From contig JAGHZU010000009.1 in the NCBI GenBank assembly GCA_017745235.1, positions 1 through 64,000 of the forward strand: 64,000 nucleotides of DNA, in the 5' to 3' direction. Below the pieces are notes generated by a model that saw only the letters and a program-made list of their open reading frames with translations, ran no database searches and was not told the origin of the DNA. Numbering within the stretch: position 1 is the first letter of the stretch; each line of letters starts with the position of its first letter. The translations under genes were made by a program, and so were the position numbers. This document shows positions 16,957 through 26,333 of the stretch, one piece after another. The DNA comes from Caulobacter sp. GTDB lineage: Bacteria > Pseudomonadota > Alphaproteobacteria > Caulobacterales > Caulobacteraceae.

Positions 16957-17940
16957 CTACTCCAGCCCGAACGCCGCCAGCAGGCGGTCGGCGGCCGCGG
17001 ACGCGGGGAGGTCGCCGGCGCGGACGGCGGCTTCGACCTGAGCGGTGATGGCGGCGACGGCCGGAGCCGACCTGAACGCCTCGGCCAGGCGATCCTGGAC
17101 CATGGCCCACATCCAGCGGCTGTCCTGGTCGGCGCGGCGCGCGGCGCGCGCGCCGTTGGCGGTCATGATCTCGCGATGTCGGCGGACCTGGGCCCATAGC
17201 GCGTCCAGTCCCGCTCCCGTCAGGCCAGAGGCCGTCAGCACTGGCGGCGTCCAGTCGGGCGAGGCGGGGGTCAGGATGTGCAGGGCGTTGCGGTAGTCTC
17301 GCGCTGAGCGCTCGGCGCGGGCCGGATCGGCGTCGGCCTTGTTGATCACCAGCATGTCGGCCAGCTCGATGAGGCCCTTCTTGATGCCTTGCAGCTCGTC
17401 GCCGCCGCCGGGGATCAGCAGCGCCAGGAAGATGTCGACCATGTCCGACACCACCGTCTCGGACTGGCCCACGCCCACGGTCTCGACGATGACGACGTCG
17501 AAGCCAGCGGCCTCGCACAGCAGCATGGCCTCGCGCGTCTTGCGGGCCACCCCGCCCAGCACGCCGCCCGAGGGCGAAGGGCGGATATAGGCGTTGGGAT
17601 CGATCGACAACCGCTCCATCCGCGTCTTGTCGCCCAGGATCGAGCCGCCGTGGCGGCCTGACGAAGGGTCGACCGCCAGCACCGCCACCTTGTGGCCGAG
17701 GCTGGTCAGCATCACGCCCAGAGCCTCGATCGTGGTTGACTTGCCTGCGCCGGGCACGCCGGTGATCCCCACGCGCTGGGCCGCGCCGGTGCGGGGCATC
17801 AACCGCTCCAGCAAGGCGCGGGCGGCCAGCTGGTGGTCGCGGCGGCGGCTCTCGGCCAGGGTGATGGCGCGGGCCAGGGCGGCGCGATCGCCGGCGACCA
17901 GGCGCGCTTCGAGGTCGGCGATGTCGATGGGCGGGTTCAC
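16957..17940 (-). CDS. meaB: Methylmalonyl-CoA mutase-associated GTPase MeaB
   Basis: A 327-residue G3E GTPase of the MeaB/ArgK family. The Walker A motif GVPGAGKST is at residues 61-69, followed by AVDPSSG, the ETVGVGQSE segment and the base-specific NKAD. MeaB loads and protects adenosylcobalamin in methylmalonyl-CoA mutase. Both mutase subunits are encoded about 2.5 kb away on the same strand, which strongly supports the assignment. Length is usual for the family. Confidence 0.95.
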   Translation of the reverse strand: MNPPIDIADLEARLVAGDRAALARAITLAESRRRDHQLAARALLERLMPRTGAAQRVGITGVPGAGKSTTIEALGVMLTSLGHKVAVLAVDPSSGRHGGSILGDKTRMERLSIDPNAYIRPSPSGGVLGGVARKTREAMLLCEAAGFDVVIVETVGVGQSETVVSDMVDIFLALLIPGGGDELQGIKKGLIELADMLVINKADADPARAERSARDYRNALHILTPASPDWTPPVLTASGLTGAGLDALWAQVRRHREIMTANGARAARRADQDSRWMWAMVQDRLAEAFRSAPAVAAITAQVEAAVRAGDLPASAAADRLLAAFGLE

Positions 17941-17949
17941 CCGACCGGC

Positions 17950-18267
17950 TTAGAGGACGACGGCGGTGCCGGAAACCGAAACCATCATCATCGAGCCGTG
18001 CGGGCCCACGGTGTTGTAGTCGAGGTCGACGGCCAGGATGGCGTTGGCGCCCAGCTTCTCGGCCTCCTTGGAGAGGTTCTTCATGGCGTCCTCGCGGGCC
18101 CGGGCCAGCACGCGTTCGTACGACTTGGAGTGACCGCCGATGAAGTCGCGGATGGCGGCCATCAGGTCCAGCACGACGTTGGCGCCCAGGATCGACTGGG
18201 CGTAGATCGCGCCTTTGTACTCCTGCACCGGCCGGCCTTCGATGAAGGGGGTGGTCGAGATCAGCAT
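17950..18267 (-). CDS. YbjQ family (UPF0145) protein
   Basis: A 105-residue protein of the YbjQ/DUF74 family. It has the conserved STTPFIEG start, YAQSILGANVVLD, SYERVLARAREDAMKNLSKE and AEKLGANAILAVDLDY. Members are pentameric beta barrels sometimes annotated as heavy-metal-binding, but no biochemical role is established. It lies immediately upstream of meaB (9-base gap), so the two are likely co-transcribed. Confidence 0.9.
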   Translation of the reverse strand: MLISTTPFIEGRPVQEYKGAIYAQSILGANVVLDLMAAIRDFIGGHSKSYERVLARAREDAMKNLSKEAEKLGANAILAVDLDYNTVGPHGSMMMVSVSGTAVVL

Positions 18268-18453
18268 GGTCGTTTTCCCCGGCCGGTCGCGTGCGCGGCG
18301 CCCCCGCGCGACGCATCCAACTTAAGCATAAACCCATCCGATCGCGAGGGGCGGCGCGAGCCTGTTCGCGCGGGGCGGGAAACTGCGCCGTGGCCACTTC
18401 CGGCAAGGCCATGGTTAAGGCAGATTGCCGGCTCACGCCGTTGGGGGACGCCG

Positions 18454-18915
18454 GTGATCTTCGCCAAGTCGCATCTGGACCTGCACAACATCCGCAACAA
18501 CGTCGAGCGGGTGAAGAAGCTGTCCGACAACGTGGTCGGCATCGGGCCGCTGGGGGTGGGCCTGGACGGCCTGCTGACCTGGATCCCGGGCGCGGGCGAG
18601 CTCTACAGCCTCGGCGCGGGCGGGCTGATCATCGTGGACGCCGTGCGCGCGCGCGCCGCGCCGATGATCGTGGTGCAGATCGTGGCCATCATCCTGATCG
18701 ACACCGTGGCCGGGGCCGTGCCGGGCGTGGGCAAGGTGGCCGACATGCTGTTCACCGGCCACAAGTGGTCGGCCGACATGCTGACCAGCCACATGGACGA
18801 CACGATCTACTTCGAGGGTTCGCGCAGGGACGTTCAGGGCACGGCCGAGTACCGCGACCTGCTGCAGCGGATCCAGGCCGGCAAGGAGAAGCGCCGGGTG
18901 GTGTTCCTGGGCTGA
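18454..18915 (+). CDS. DUF4112 membrane protein (first copy)
   Basis: A 153-residue protein of the DUF4112 family, with VKKLSDNVVGIGPLGVGLDG and LTWIPGAGELYSLGAGGLII followed by a hydrophobic segment (APMIVVQIVAIILIDTVAGA) and PGVGKVADMLFTGHKWSADM. The start is a GTG at 18454 with GGGGGA before it; no ATG is available in the right place. Two membrane segments are likely. A second copy of the same family follows 36 bases downstream. Function unknown. Confidence 0.82.
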   Translation: MIFAKSHLDLHNIRNNVERVKKLSDNVVGIGPLGVGLDGLLTWIPGAGELYSLGAGGLIIVDAVRARAAPMIVVQIVAIILIDTVAGAVPGVGKVADMLFTGHKWSADMLTSHMDDTIYFEGSRRDVQGTAEYRDLLQRIQAGKEKRRVVFLG

Positions 18916-18951
18916 CCGACAACCAACTTCGAGGCGGAGCGTTGACCTGAG

Positions 18952-19428
18952 ATGAGCGACACCAGCAGCGCCGAAATCCTCGAAGGCTACGTCGTCGACG
19001 ACGGCGTGGGCGGCCACCGTCACCGGGCCCACAAGGCCTGGCGCAACGCCGAGACGATCAAGCGCCTGTCGGACCGCCTGATCGGGCTGGGGCCGTTCGG
19101 CCTGGGGCTGGACGGGGTGCTGGCCTGGGCGCCGGGCGTGGGCGTGGTCTACAGCCTTGGGGCAGGAGCGCTGCTGATGGGCCAGGCGTTCTCGGCCAAG
19201 GCCTCGGCCGGCACGATGGCCCGCATGGCCGCCTACCTGCTGGTCGACACCGCCACCGACAGCGTCTGGGGCCTGGGTTCGCTGGTCGACACCCTGTTCC
19301 CCGGTCACCTGATGGCGGCCAAGGCCCTGCAGCGCGACATCGAGAAACGCCACGGCCTGCCCGACGAGATCGACCCGAAGACGCGCAAGGCCCGGAAGCC
19401 TCCCAAGGCGAAGAAGGGGCGGCGATAG
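18952..19428 (+). CDS. DUF4112 membrane protein (second copy)
   Basis: A 158-residue paralogue of the preceding gene. It shares IKRLSDRLIGLGPFGLGLDG and LAWAPGVGVVYSLGAGALLM at the same spacing, and the second hydrophobic unit AAYLLVDTATDSVWGLGSLV. It differs by a polar N-terminal extension of about 25 residues and a Lys-rich tail (TRKARKPPKAKKGRR) probably in the cytoplasm. The two copies probably arose by duplication and form an operon, possibly as a heteromer. Function unknown. Confidence 0.85.
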   Translation: MSDTSSAEILEGYVVDDGVGGHRHRAHKAWRNAETIKRLSDRLIGLGPFGLGLDGVLAWAPGVGVVYSLGAGALLMGQAFSAKASAGTMARMAAYLLVDTATDSVWGLGSLVDTLFPGHLMAAKALQRDIEKRHGLPDEIDPKTRKARKPPKAKKGRR

Positions 19429-19454
19429 CCTCTCGTTTCCTTCGGCTCCCTCAA

Positions 19455-19486
19455 CCGCTCATCCCCGCGAAGGCTGGGATGAGCGG
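19455..19486. terminator. REP-like hairpin between convergent genes
   Basis: An 11-bp perfect stem (CCGCTCATCCC / GGGATGAGCGG) around a CGCGAAGGCT loop. The arms and loop resemble dispersed palindromes common in alphaproteobacterial genomes. It sits between converging genes, is followed by ATTAATT, and probably acts as a bidirectional terminator. Confidence 0.6.
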
Positions 19487-19487
19487 A

Positions 19488-19961
19488 TTAATTCATCGCC
19501 GGCGACGGACGGCGGATCGGGCGGGGCGCGGGCAGGCGGGCCTGACGGCCGTAGGCGATCCACCAGACGAGGAGGGCGGTCAGCAAGCCCAGCCCCAGGC
19601 AGAAGGCGACGGCGGCGAGGCGGTGGACCTTGGCGCCGGTCAGGGCGACGCCGGCCCCGGCGGCGAGGCCCAAGAGAGCGGCGGCCCAGGCGTAGTGCCG
19701 GTCGAACCGGGCCAGCACCGCCCAGCAGCCGGCGGCTCCAGCCACATAGGGCCAGCCCAGCATGAGCCCCATCACCAGCGATGGCGCGGCGAACCAGGCC
19801 GCCTGCAACGGCGTGCGCGTCTCGACGGCGTCGCCCCACCAGAAGAACGCCTGGCCCATCGCCAGCGAGGGCAGGAGGTAGGCCACGAGGAGGGCCACGA
19901 CCACGCGGGTCATCGAGGTGCGGCGGACGGCGGGCGGCATGCAGTGACCCCAGGCTTTCAC
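19488..19961 (-). CDS. Small multi-pass membrane protein of unknown function
   Basis: A protein of up to 157 residues with four hydrophobic segments: VVVALLVAYLLPSLAMG, LVMGLMLGWPYVAGAAGCW, WAAALLGLAAGAGVALTG and LAAVAFCLGLGLLTALLVWW. It ends in a Pro/Arg-rich tail. The start is uncertain: ATG codons at 19940 and 19913 would shorten it, and the last (MTRVVVALL) places the first helix at the N-terminus. No family recognised. Confidence 0.65.
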   Translation of the reverse strand: MKAWGHCMPPAVRRTSMTRVVVALLVAYLLPSLAMGQAFFWWGDAVETRTPLQAAWFAAPSLVMGLMLGWPYVAGAAGCWAVLARFDRHYAWAAALLGLAAGAGVALTGAKVHRLAAVAFCLGLGLLTALLVWWIAYGRQARLPAPRPIRRPSPAMN

Positions 19962-20000
19962 AGCCTCAGGTTACGGGCGAACGCCGTTCCCGCAAAGGGC

Positions 20001-20507
20001 TCAGCGGCCCAGGTCCTCCCGGACGCGGGTCAGGATGCGACCCAGAAGGTTCTCGCCGCGCCAAGCTTCAGGCCGGTTGAGGTCCGGGTGATCGGCCGAG
20101 AGGCCGCAGCCCCAGATCCAGTCGCGCGGATTGGCCTCGACCAGCATCGCACCCGCCGTGGCCGCCAATTGGCGGGCCGCGCCGGCGTTCTGGCCGAACT
20201 TGGCCAGGCTGCCGCGGTGGACGATGTCGACTTTGGCCTCGTCCCAGGCGGCTTGGTCGAAGTCTCGGACGGTCTGGCCCAGGCGCTTCTGCTCGGCCGG
20301 ATCAGGCGTTGCTAGGATCGCCGCGGCGGCGGTCCCGTCGCCAAACAGTCGCGCCTTGCCATACATCATCCACTGCTCGGCCGTGGCGAAGTCGTGCCCC
20401 TCAAGCTTGAAGGGCGTCGCGTGCCACTGGCTGAACACCCCCTTCAGGAAGGGGTGAAAGGTCGCGAAGGCCGACGGCGCGGGAAGGTCGTCGACCGTGA
20501 GCGTCAC
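20001..20507 (-). CDS. NADAR family protein (YbiA-like)
   Basis: A 168-residue NADAR (NAD/ADP-ribose-linked) domain protein. Recognisable parts are [33 protein letters not shown] (split across two strands), [33 protein letters not shown] and [12 protein letters not shown]. YbiA-type members cleave N-glycosidic bonds of early riboflavin intermediates, and some reverse DNA or RNA ADP-ribosylation. The GTG start overlaps the stop codon of the mutase gene (20504-20507), so translation is coupled to methylmalonyl-CoA mutase, an unusual partner. Confidence 0.9.
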   Translation of the reverse strand: MTLTVDDLPAPSAFATFHPFLKGVFSQWHATPFKLEGHDFATAEQWMMYGKARLFGDGTAAAAILATPDPAEQKRLGQTVRDFDQAAWDEAKVDIVHRGSLAKFGQNAGAARQLAATAGAMLVEANPRDWIWGCGLSADHPDLNRPEAWRGENLLGRILTRVREDLGR

Positions 20508-22657
20508 GCCGCCTCGCCTTGGGTGTAGCCCAGCTGCTTGTTCAGCTTGTCCAGCAACTCGATCACCGCCTCGGCGATCACGGTGCCGGGGGGGAAGATG
20601 GCGGCGGCGCCGGCGTCGCGCAGGGCCTGGAAGTCCTGGGGCGGGATCACGCCGCCGACCACCATCATGATGTCGCCGCGTCCCTGCTTCTCCAGCTCGG
20701 CCTTCAGCTCGGGGGCCAGGGTCAGGTGACCGGCGGCGAGCGACGAGGCGCCGACGATGTGGACGTCGTTCTCGACCGCCTGCTTGGCGGCCTCGGCCGG
20801 GGTCTGGAACAAGGGGCCGATATCGACGTCGAAGCCCAGGTCGGCGAAGGCGGTGGCGATCACCTTCTGGCCGCGGTCATGACCGTCCTGGCCCATCTTG
20901 GCCACCAGGATGCGCGGGCGGCGGCCGTCGGCCTGCTCGAACGCCTCGACCATGGCCTTGGCGCGGGCGGTGGTGGGGTCGGCGCCGGCTTCCTTCATGT
21001 AGACCCCCTGGATCGACTGGATGGTGGCGCGGTGGCGGCCGAAGACGTTCTCCATCGCCTGGCTGATCTCGCCGACGGTGGCTTTCGCGCGGGCGGCGTC
21101 GATGGCCAGGGCCAGCAGGTTGCCGGTTCCGCGCGCGCCGTCCTCCAGCGCCTTCAGGGCGGCGGCCGTGGCGGCCGGGTCTCGCTCGGCCTTCAGACGC
21201 TTTAGCTTCTCCAGCTGCTGCTCGCGCACGGCGGTGTTGTCGACCTTCAGCACCGGGATGTCGTCGGCGATCTCGGGCCTGTAGCGGTTGACGCCGACGA
21301 CGCTCTGCTTGCCGCTGTCGATGCGGGCCTGGGTCTTGGCCGCCGACTCCTCGATGCGCAGCTTGGGCAGGCCCTGCTCGATGGCCTTGGCCATGCCGCC
21401 CAGGGCCTCGACCTCCTCGATGTGCGCCAGGGCCTTGACCGCCAGGTCGTGGGTCAGCTTTTCGACGTAGTAGCTGCCGCCCCATGGGTCGGCGACGCGG
21501 GTCGTGCCGCTCTCCATCTGCAGGAACAGCTGGGTGTTGCGGCTGATCCGGGCCGAGAAGTCGGTGGGCAGGGCCAGGGCCTCGTCCAGGCTGTTGGTGT
21601 GCAGGCTCTGGGTCTGGCCGTTCACGGCCGCCATGGCCTCCACGCAGGTGCGGGCGACGTTGTTGAACACGTCCTGCGCGGCCAGCGACCAGCCCGAGGT
21701 CTGGCTATGGGTGCGCAGGCTGAGCGAGCGGTCGTCCTTCGGCTCGAACTCGCGCTTCATCAGCCGGGCCCACAGCAGGCGCGCGGCGCGCATCTTGGCC
21801 ACTTCCATGAAGTAGTTCATGCCGATCGCCCAGAAGAACGACAGGCGCGGGGCGAACTGGTCGATGCTCATGCCGGCGGCGACGCCTGCGCGGGCGTACT
21901 CGATGCCGTCGGCCAGGGTGTAGGCCAGCTCCAGGTCGGCCGAGGCCCCGGCCTCCTGCATGTGGTAGCCACTGATCGAGATCGAATTGAACTTCGGCAT
22001 CTTCTCGGACGTGAAGGCGAAGATGTCCGAGATGATCCGCATCGAGGGGCCCGGCGGATAGATGTAGGTGTTGCGGACCATGAACTCCTTGAGGATGTCG
22101 TTCTGGATGGTCCCCGACAGCTTGTCGGGCGTCACGCCCTGCTCCTCGGCCGCCACGACGTAGAGGGCCAGGATCGGCAGAACCGCGCCGTTCATCGTCA
22201 TCGACACGCTCATCTTGTCGAGCGGGATGCCCGAGAAGAGGGTGCGCATGTCGAGGATGGAGTCGATGGCCACGCCCGCCATGCCGACATCGCCCTTCAC
22301 CCGCTCGTGGTCGCTGTCGTAACCCCGGTGGGTGGCCAGGTCGAAGGCCACCGACAGGCCCATCTGGCCGGCCGCCAGGTTGCGCCGATAGAAGGCGTTG
22401 GAGTCCTCGGCGGTGGAGAAGCCCGCGTACTGCCGCACCGTCCAGGGATTGGTCACGTACATGGTCGGATAGGGGCCGCGCAGATAGGGCGCGACGCCGG
22501 GATAGCCGCCGGTGAAGTCGAGGCCGGCGGTGTCGTCGGCCGTGAAGGCGGGCGGCACCTCGACGCCCTCGGGCGTGGACCAGGCCCGGCCCTGCGGAGC
22601 CGGGACGGTGGCGGCGGCCTCGAAGGCCACGTCCTTGAAGTCGGGGAACTTGCTCAT
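20504..22657 (-). CDS. scpA: Methylmalonyl-CoA mutase, large (catalytic) subunit
   Basis: A 717-residue catalytic subunit. It has the N-terminal TIM barrel ([43 protein letters not shown]) and the C-terminal cobalamin domain, with [10 protein letters not shown] containing the cobalt-ligating His593. It interconverts (R)-methylmalonyl-CoA and succinyl-CoA with adenosylcobalamin, connecting propionate and branched-chain amino acid breakdown to the TCA cycle. It is 3 bases downstream of the small-subunit gene and coupled to the NADAR gene. Confidence 0.97.
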   Translation of the reverse strand: MSKFPDFKDVAFEAAATVPAPQGRAWSTPEGVEVPPAFTADDTAGLDFTGGYPGVAPYLRGPYPTMYVTNPWTVRQYAGFSTAEDSNAFYRRNLAAGQMGLSVAFDLATHRGYDSDHERVKGDVGMAGVAIDSILDMRTLFSGIPLDKMSVSMTMNGAVLPILALYVVAAEEQGVTPDKLSGTIQNDILKEFMVRNTYIYPPGPSMRIISDIFAFTSEKMPKFNSISISGYHMQEAGASADLELAYTLADGIEYARAGVAAGMSIDQFAPRLSFFWAIGMNYFMEVAKMRAARLLWARLMKREFEPKDDRSLSLRTHSQTSGWSLAAQDVFNNVARTCVEAMAAVNGQTQSLHTNSLDEALALPTDFSARISRNTQLFLQMESGTTRVADPWGGSYYVEKLTHDLAVKALAHIEEVEALGGMAKAIEQGLPKLRIEESAAKTQARIDSGKQSVVGVNRYRPEIADDIPVLKVDNTAVREQQLEKLKRLKAERDPAATAAALKALEDGARGTGNLLALAIDAARAKATVGEISQAMENVFGRHRATIQSIQGVYMKEAGADPTTARAKAMVEAFEQADGRRPRILVAKMGQDGHDRGQKVIATAFADLGFDVDIGPLFQTPAEAAKQAVENDVHIVGASSLAAGHLTLAPELKAELEKQGRGDIMMVVGGVIPPQDFQALRDAGAAAIFPPGTVIAEAVIELLDKLNKQLGYTQGEAA

Positions 22658-22660
22658 GGC

Positions 22661-24112
22661 TCAGGCTCCCTCGAAGGCGGCGGAGAAGCGGATGGGCGCC
22701 AGCGGCCGGCACCGACTGTCGGGGCCCGGCAGGCGGGCGCTGGGGGCGTCCACGGCGAACCGGGCGGGATCGACGACGGCGACCTCCACGGGCTTGTCGT
22801 CGGCGTTGGGGAAGGCGGTGACGCCCAGGATCTTGCGGCTCTTGTCGGCGAAGGCCGCCTCCTGGGCCGCGCGGGTCTTGCCCACGATGTCGGCGACCAG
22901 GCCGCTTTCCAGCGCCTTGACGACGCCGCCGGCCGCCTCGATGGCCTGGAAGCCGCCCCAGGCGGCGCGGGCCAGCTGGTCGGTCAGGCTGTCGAGGTAC
23001 CAGGAGCCGCCGGCCGGGTCGGCGACGCGGCCCAGGTGGCTTTCCTCCATCAGCACCAGCTGGGTGTTCCGGGCCTGGCGGCGGCCGAACGCGGTGGGCA
23101 GGCCGATGGCGTCGGTGAAGGCGCCCAGCACCACGGCGTCGGCCCCGCCGACTGCGCCGGCGAAGCCTGCCGAGGTCAGGCGCAGCAGGTTGGTCCAGGC
23201 GTCGGGCCGGGTCAGCATGCGGTGCGAGGAGCGGGCCTCGATCACGGCCGGCGCATCGACCCCGCAGGCCTGGGCCAGGCGGGCCCAGATGGCGCGCGCG
23301 GCGCGGACCTTGGCCACGCCGGTGAAGTATTCGGCGTCGAGGCTGACGCCCAGGGTGATGCGGGCGAAGGCCTCGTCCATCGTCAGGCCGGCGCGGACCA
23401 GGGCCTTGGCGTAGGCCAGGGCGCAGGCGGCCATCACGGCCAGTTCCTCGGTGTTGGAGCCGCCGGCCTCGTGCACGGCGCGGCCGGTGGCCAGCATCAG
23501 TCCGGCCTTGGCGTAGGTCCCGGCCAGGCGTGCGCCGACGGTGGCGGCCGAGATCAGGTGGCTCTCGATCGGGCCGGGGCTGGTCCCGGCCTGGGCGAAG
23601 GCGGTGAGGGGATCCATGTGGAAGGCCAGTGGCGCATTGGGCGCGGCCTTGGCCAAGGCGCCCAGCCAGTCGGCGGCCTTGGGGCCCAGGAACCCGGCGT
23701 CCAGCGCCACCGGCGCCAGGTCCAGCAGTACGCCGTTCAGGGCCAGGGCCAGGTCCTGCACCGAGCCGACGGCGACGCCGTTCTGACCGGACGGGTCGAT
23801 CGCCAACAGCACCGAGGCCGCGCCGCCCTCAAGGTCCTTCATGATCTCGGCGGCGGCCTGGCGAGGATCGGGGTGGGCCGCGCGCATGCGCAGGTCCCAC
23901 GGCCGATCGGCGTCTCGCAGGCGCAGGTCGCGGACCACGGCCACCTGGTCCTCGACGGTGTAAAGCGGGCGGATGGCGATGCCGTCGGGGGTGGCGGTGA
24001 CCAGGGCGTCGTCGAACGCCTGGCCCTTGAGGGTCTTCTCGACCAGGGCCATCCACTTAGACCGGTCCGGGGCGCCAAAATCCTCGGCAAGCGGGGTGGT
24101 CGGGTGATTCAC
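22661..24112 (-). CDS. Methylmalonyl-CoA mutase, small subunit
   Basis: A 483-residue partner subunit of the heterodimeric mutase, with the TIM-barrel motifs (SSHRMLTRPDAWTNLLRLTS, ARNTQLVLMEESHLGRVADP, GGSWYLDSLTDQLA). It lacks an identifiable cobalamin-binding His motif, as expected for the non-catalytic subunit. The GTG at 24112 is chosen because AGGAGA lies a proper distance upstream; an earlier GTG at 24130 would include that ribosome site inside the gene. It is first in the operon with the large subunit and NADAR. Confidence 0.93.
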   Translation of the reverse strand: MNHPTTPLAEDFGAPDRSKWMALVEKTLKGQAFDDALVTATPDGIAIRPLYTVEDQVAVVRDLRLRDADRPWDLRMRAAHPDPRQAAAEIMKDLEGGAASVLLAIDPSGQNGVAVGSVQDLALALNGVLLDLAPVALDAGFLGPKAADWLGALAKAAPNAPLAFHMDPLTAFAQAGTSPGPIESHLISAATVGARLAGTYAKAGLMLATGRAVHEAGGSNTEELAVMAACALAYAKALVRAGLTMDEAFARITLGVSLDAEYFTGVAKVRAARAIWARLAQACGVDAPAVIEARSSHRMLTRPDAWTNLLRLTSAGFAGAVGGADAVVLGAFTDAIGLPTAFGRRQARNTQLVLMEESHLGRVADPAGGSWYLDSLTDQLARAAWGGFQAIEAAGGVVKALESGLVADIVGKTRAAQEAAFADKSRKILGVTAFPNADDKPVEVAVVDPARFAVDAPSARLPGPDSRCRPLAPIRFSAAFEGA

Positions 24113-24274
24113 GACGTCTCTCTCCTGCACCGCAGCATTTTTCTTGTTTTGACCAGCAGATGCGCCTGTGCCCTAGCGTAGGTCAAGCGCTTGCGCGTCG
24201 TGCGAACGAGTGTTTAAGCTAACGCTGTTTACATTGCCGGCCCTGCAGAGGCCGCCCCTGAGGAGACGACTTCC

Positions 24275-25282
24275 ATGGCCCTGCCGCCGATCCTGCGCGA
24301 CCGTCTGCGCCTTCCGGTGATCTCTTCTCCGCTGTTCATCATCAGCAATCCCGACCTCGTGATCGCCCAGTGCAAGGCGGGGATCGTGGGGTCGTTCCCG
24401 GCCCTGAACGCGCGGCCGATCTCGCAGCTGGACGAGTGGCTGGCCCGGATCACCGAGGAGCTGGCGGCCTACGACCGCGCCAATCCGGACGCCCCGTCGG
24501 CGCCGTTCGCGGTCAACCAGATCGTCCACAAGAGCAACAACCGGCTCGAGGAAGACGTCGCCCTTTGCGTCAAATACAAGGTGCCGGTGGTGATCACCTC
24601 GCTGGGCGCGCGCGAGGACCTGAACGGGGCGATCCACAGCTACGGCGGCGTCACCCTGCACGACGTGATCAACGACAAGCACGCCCACAAGGCCATCGAG
24701 AAGGGCGCGGACGGCCTGATCCCGGTGGCCGCGGGCGCGGGCGGTCATGCCGGCACGCTGTCGCCGTTCGCCCTGGTGCAGGAGATCCGCCAGTGGTTCG
24801 ACGGGCCGGTGGCGCTGTCGGGCTCGATCGCCTCGGGCCGCTCGATCCTGGCCGCCCAGGCCATGGGCGCGGACCTGGCCTATATCGGCTCGGCCTTCAT
24901 CGCCACGGCCGAGGCCAACGCCCCGCAGGGCTACAAGGACACCATCGTCGAGGCCTCGGCCAGCGACATCGTCTATTCCAACCTCTTCACCGGCGTGCAC
25001 GGCAACTATCTGCGCCAGTCGATCGTGAAGGCCGGCCTGGACCCCGAGAACCTGCCGGTCAGCGACCCGTCGGCCATGAACTTCGGTTCGGGCGGCAACC
25101 AGGAAGCCAAGGCCTGGCGCGACATCTGGGGCTCGGGCCAGGGCGTGGGCGCGATCGACAAGGTGGTCACCGCGGGCGAACTGATCGCCAAGTTCGCCGA
25201 GCAATACGAGGACGCGAAGGCGGAGCTGGCCGCCAAGACGGCCCTGACTTCGGGCAATCGCCTGGCTTTCGCCGCCGAATAG
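24275..25282 (+). CDS. Nitronate monooxygenase
   Basis: A 335-residue FMN-dependent enzyme with a TIM barrel. Diagnostic parts are LPVISSPLFIISNPDLV, AGIVGSFPALNARP, FAVNQIVHKSNNR, the phosphate-binding VAAGAGGHAGTLSPFALV and LSGSIASGRSILAAQAMGAD. The family oxidises alkyl nitronates to carbonyls plus nitrite and protects against 3-nitropropionate. It is divergent from the mutase operon with 162 bases between them; no clear operator was seen. An upstream GAGGAG supports the ATG. Confidence 0.92.
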   Translation: MALPPILRDRLRLPVISSPLFIISNPDLVIAQCKAGIVGSFPALNARPISQLDEWLARITEELAAYDRANPDAPSAPFAVNQIVHKSNNRLEEDVALCVKYKVPVVITSLGAREDLNGAIHSYGGVTLHDVINDKHAHKAIEKGADGLIPVAAGAGGHAGTLSPFALVQEIRQWFDGPVALSGSIASGRSILAAQAMGADLAYIGSAFIATAEANAPQGYKDTIVEASASDIVYSNLFTGVHGNYLRQSIVKAGLDPENLPVSDPSAMNFGSGGNQEAKAWRDIWGSGQGVGAIDKVVTAGELIAKFAEQYEDAKAELAAKTALTSGNRLAFAAE

Positions 25283-25373
25283 GCGCGGACGGGCAGGGGG
25301 ATCGGCGGGCGTCGGTCCTCCCTGTTCCAGGACGGCGGACACTGGAGGGGTCTTGAACCCTCCGGAGCTCCGC

Positions 25374-26111
25374 ATGTCGAACGACCTCACGCCCCGCCTG
25401 TCGCTGCCCTATGTGGTCGCCGGACAGGCCCAGAAGCACATCACCGTCAACGAGAGCCTGGCCCGGCTGGACGCCCTGGTCCAACTGGCCGCCGAGAGCC
25501 GCGCCGTCGCCGCCCAGCCCGCCGCGCCTACGGAGGGCGGGGTCTGGATCCTGCCGGGCTTGGCGAGCGGCGCGGCCTGGGCCGGCAAGGCCGCCGGCCT
25601 GCTGGCCCGCTTCGAGGCCGGGAGCTGGGAGTTCCTGACGCCCGCCGCGGGCCATGTCGCCTGGATCCGTGACGAGGGGCAACTGGCCGTGTTTGATGGT
25701 GCGGCCTGGACGCCGCTGGCGGCCGCCTTCAAGGCGCTCACCGCCGCCCGCTCGCCGTTGGGCGCGGCCACCCGGTTCGAGATTCTCGAGCAGGAGGTCA
25801 CCCTGTCGGGCGCCTCGACGGCCACCGCCATCGCCATCCCTGCGCGCGCGGTGGTCTACGCCGTCTCGACCCGCACCAGCGCGGCGGTGACCGGGGCGAC
25901 GTCGTACGGCTGCGGCGTGGCGGGCGAGACGACCAAGTTCGGCGCGCTGCTGGGCGTGGCCAAGAACGCCAGCAACATCGGGGTGATAGGACCGACGGCC
26001 TACTATGCCGACACGCCGGTGGTGATCACGGCGGCGGGCGGAACGTTCACCGGCGGCAAGGTGCGGGTGGCGATCCACGTGGTGCGGTTCGAGGCGGCGG
26101 GGGTGGTGTAG
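25374..26111 (+). CDS. DUF2793 phage-type protein
   Basis: A 245-residue protein. The N-terminal part, MSNDLTPRLSLPYVVAGQAQ followed by KHITVNESLARLDALVQLA, is the DUF2793 signature found in alphaproteobacterial prophages and gene-transfer-agent clusters. The second half (ATRFEILEQEVTLSGASTAT and following strands) is beta-rich like phage tail or fibre tips. No other phage gene is adjacent, so it is an orphan or remnant. The ATG at 25374 has GGAG upstream; a TTG at 25353 is an alternative. Confidence 0.85.
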   Translation: MSNDLTPRLSLPYVVAGQAQKHITVNESLARLDALVQLAAESRAVAAQPAAPTEGGVWILPGLASGAAWAGKAAGLLARFEAGSWEFLTPAAGHVAWIRDEGQLAVFDGAAWTPLAAAFKALTAARSPLGAATRFEILEQEVTLSGASTATAIAIPARAVVYAVSTRTSAAVTGATSYGCGVAGETTKFGALLGVAKNASNIGVIGPTAYYADTPVVITAAGGTFTGGKVRVAIHVVRFEAAGVV

Positions 26112-26119
26112 GCGAGGAG

Positions 26120-26157
26120 GCCCCCTCAGTCGCTCCGCGATTGCTCCCAGAGGGGGC
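26120..26157 (+). terminator. Hairpin after the DUF2793 gene
   Basis: An 8-bp GC stem GCCCCCTC / GAGGGGGC with a 22-base loop begins 9 bases after the stop codon. It is followed by TTCGG, not a T-run, so it is a plausible but not ideal terminator. Confidence 0.5.
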
Positions 26158-26194
26158 TTCGGCATTGACCAGGCCGCCTTCAGCCGCTACTCAC

Positions 26195-26333
26195 CGCCCA
26201 CCTTTGGGGAGTAGCCGCCCGCACCTATCAGTGGGACCCGCCGTCAACACACTTGCCTCGCTTCCTTTTCGGGAACGGGCATGGCGCGGGTGAAGGAAGT
26301 CGGTCGATGACTTCCGCGGCGAGACCAATGGCG
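26195..26333 (+). ncRNA. yybP-ykoY manganese riboswitch
   Basis: The conserved yybP-ykoY elements are present in order: TTTGGGGAGTAGCC at 26203-26216, CGTCAACACACTTG near 26241-26255, a variable GC hairpin arm, and GGCGAGACCAATGG at the 3' end. The outer arms (CGCC at 26195 and GGCG at 26330) can pair as P1. The class binds Mn2+ and usually turns on Mn exporters. It sits directly upstream of a TMEM165/GDT1 gene, a known target type. Confidence 0.88.

Noticed and set aside
21422-24181. A 919-codon plus-strand frame opposite the mutase subunits
   Set aside because: It is a shadow of the mutase genes, which show all expected catalytic and cobalamin motifs.
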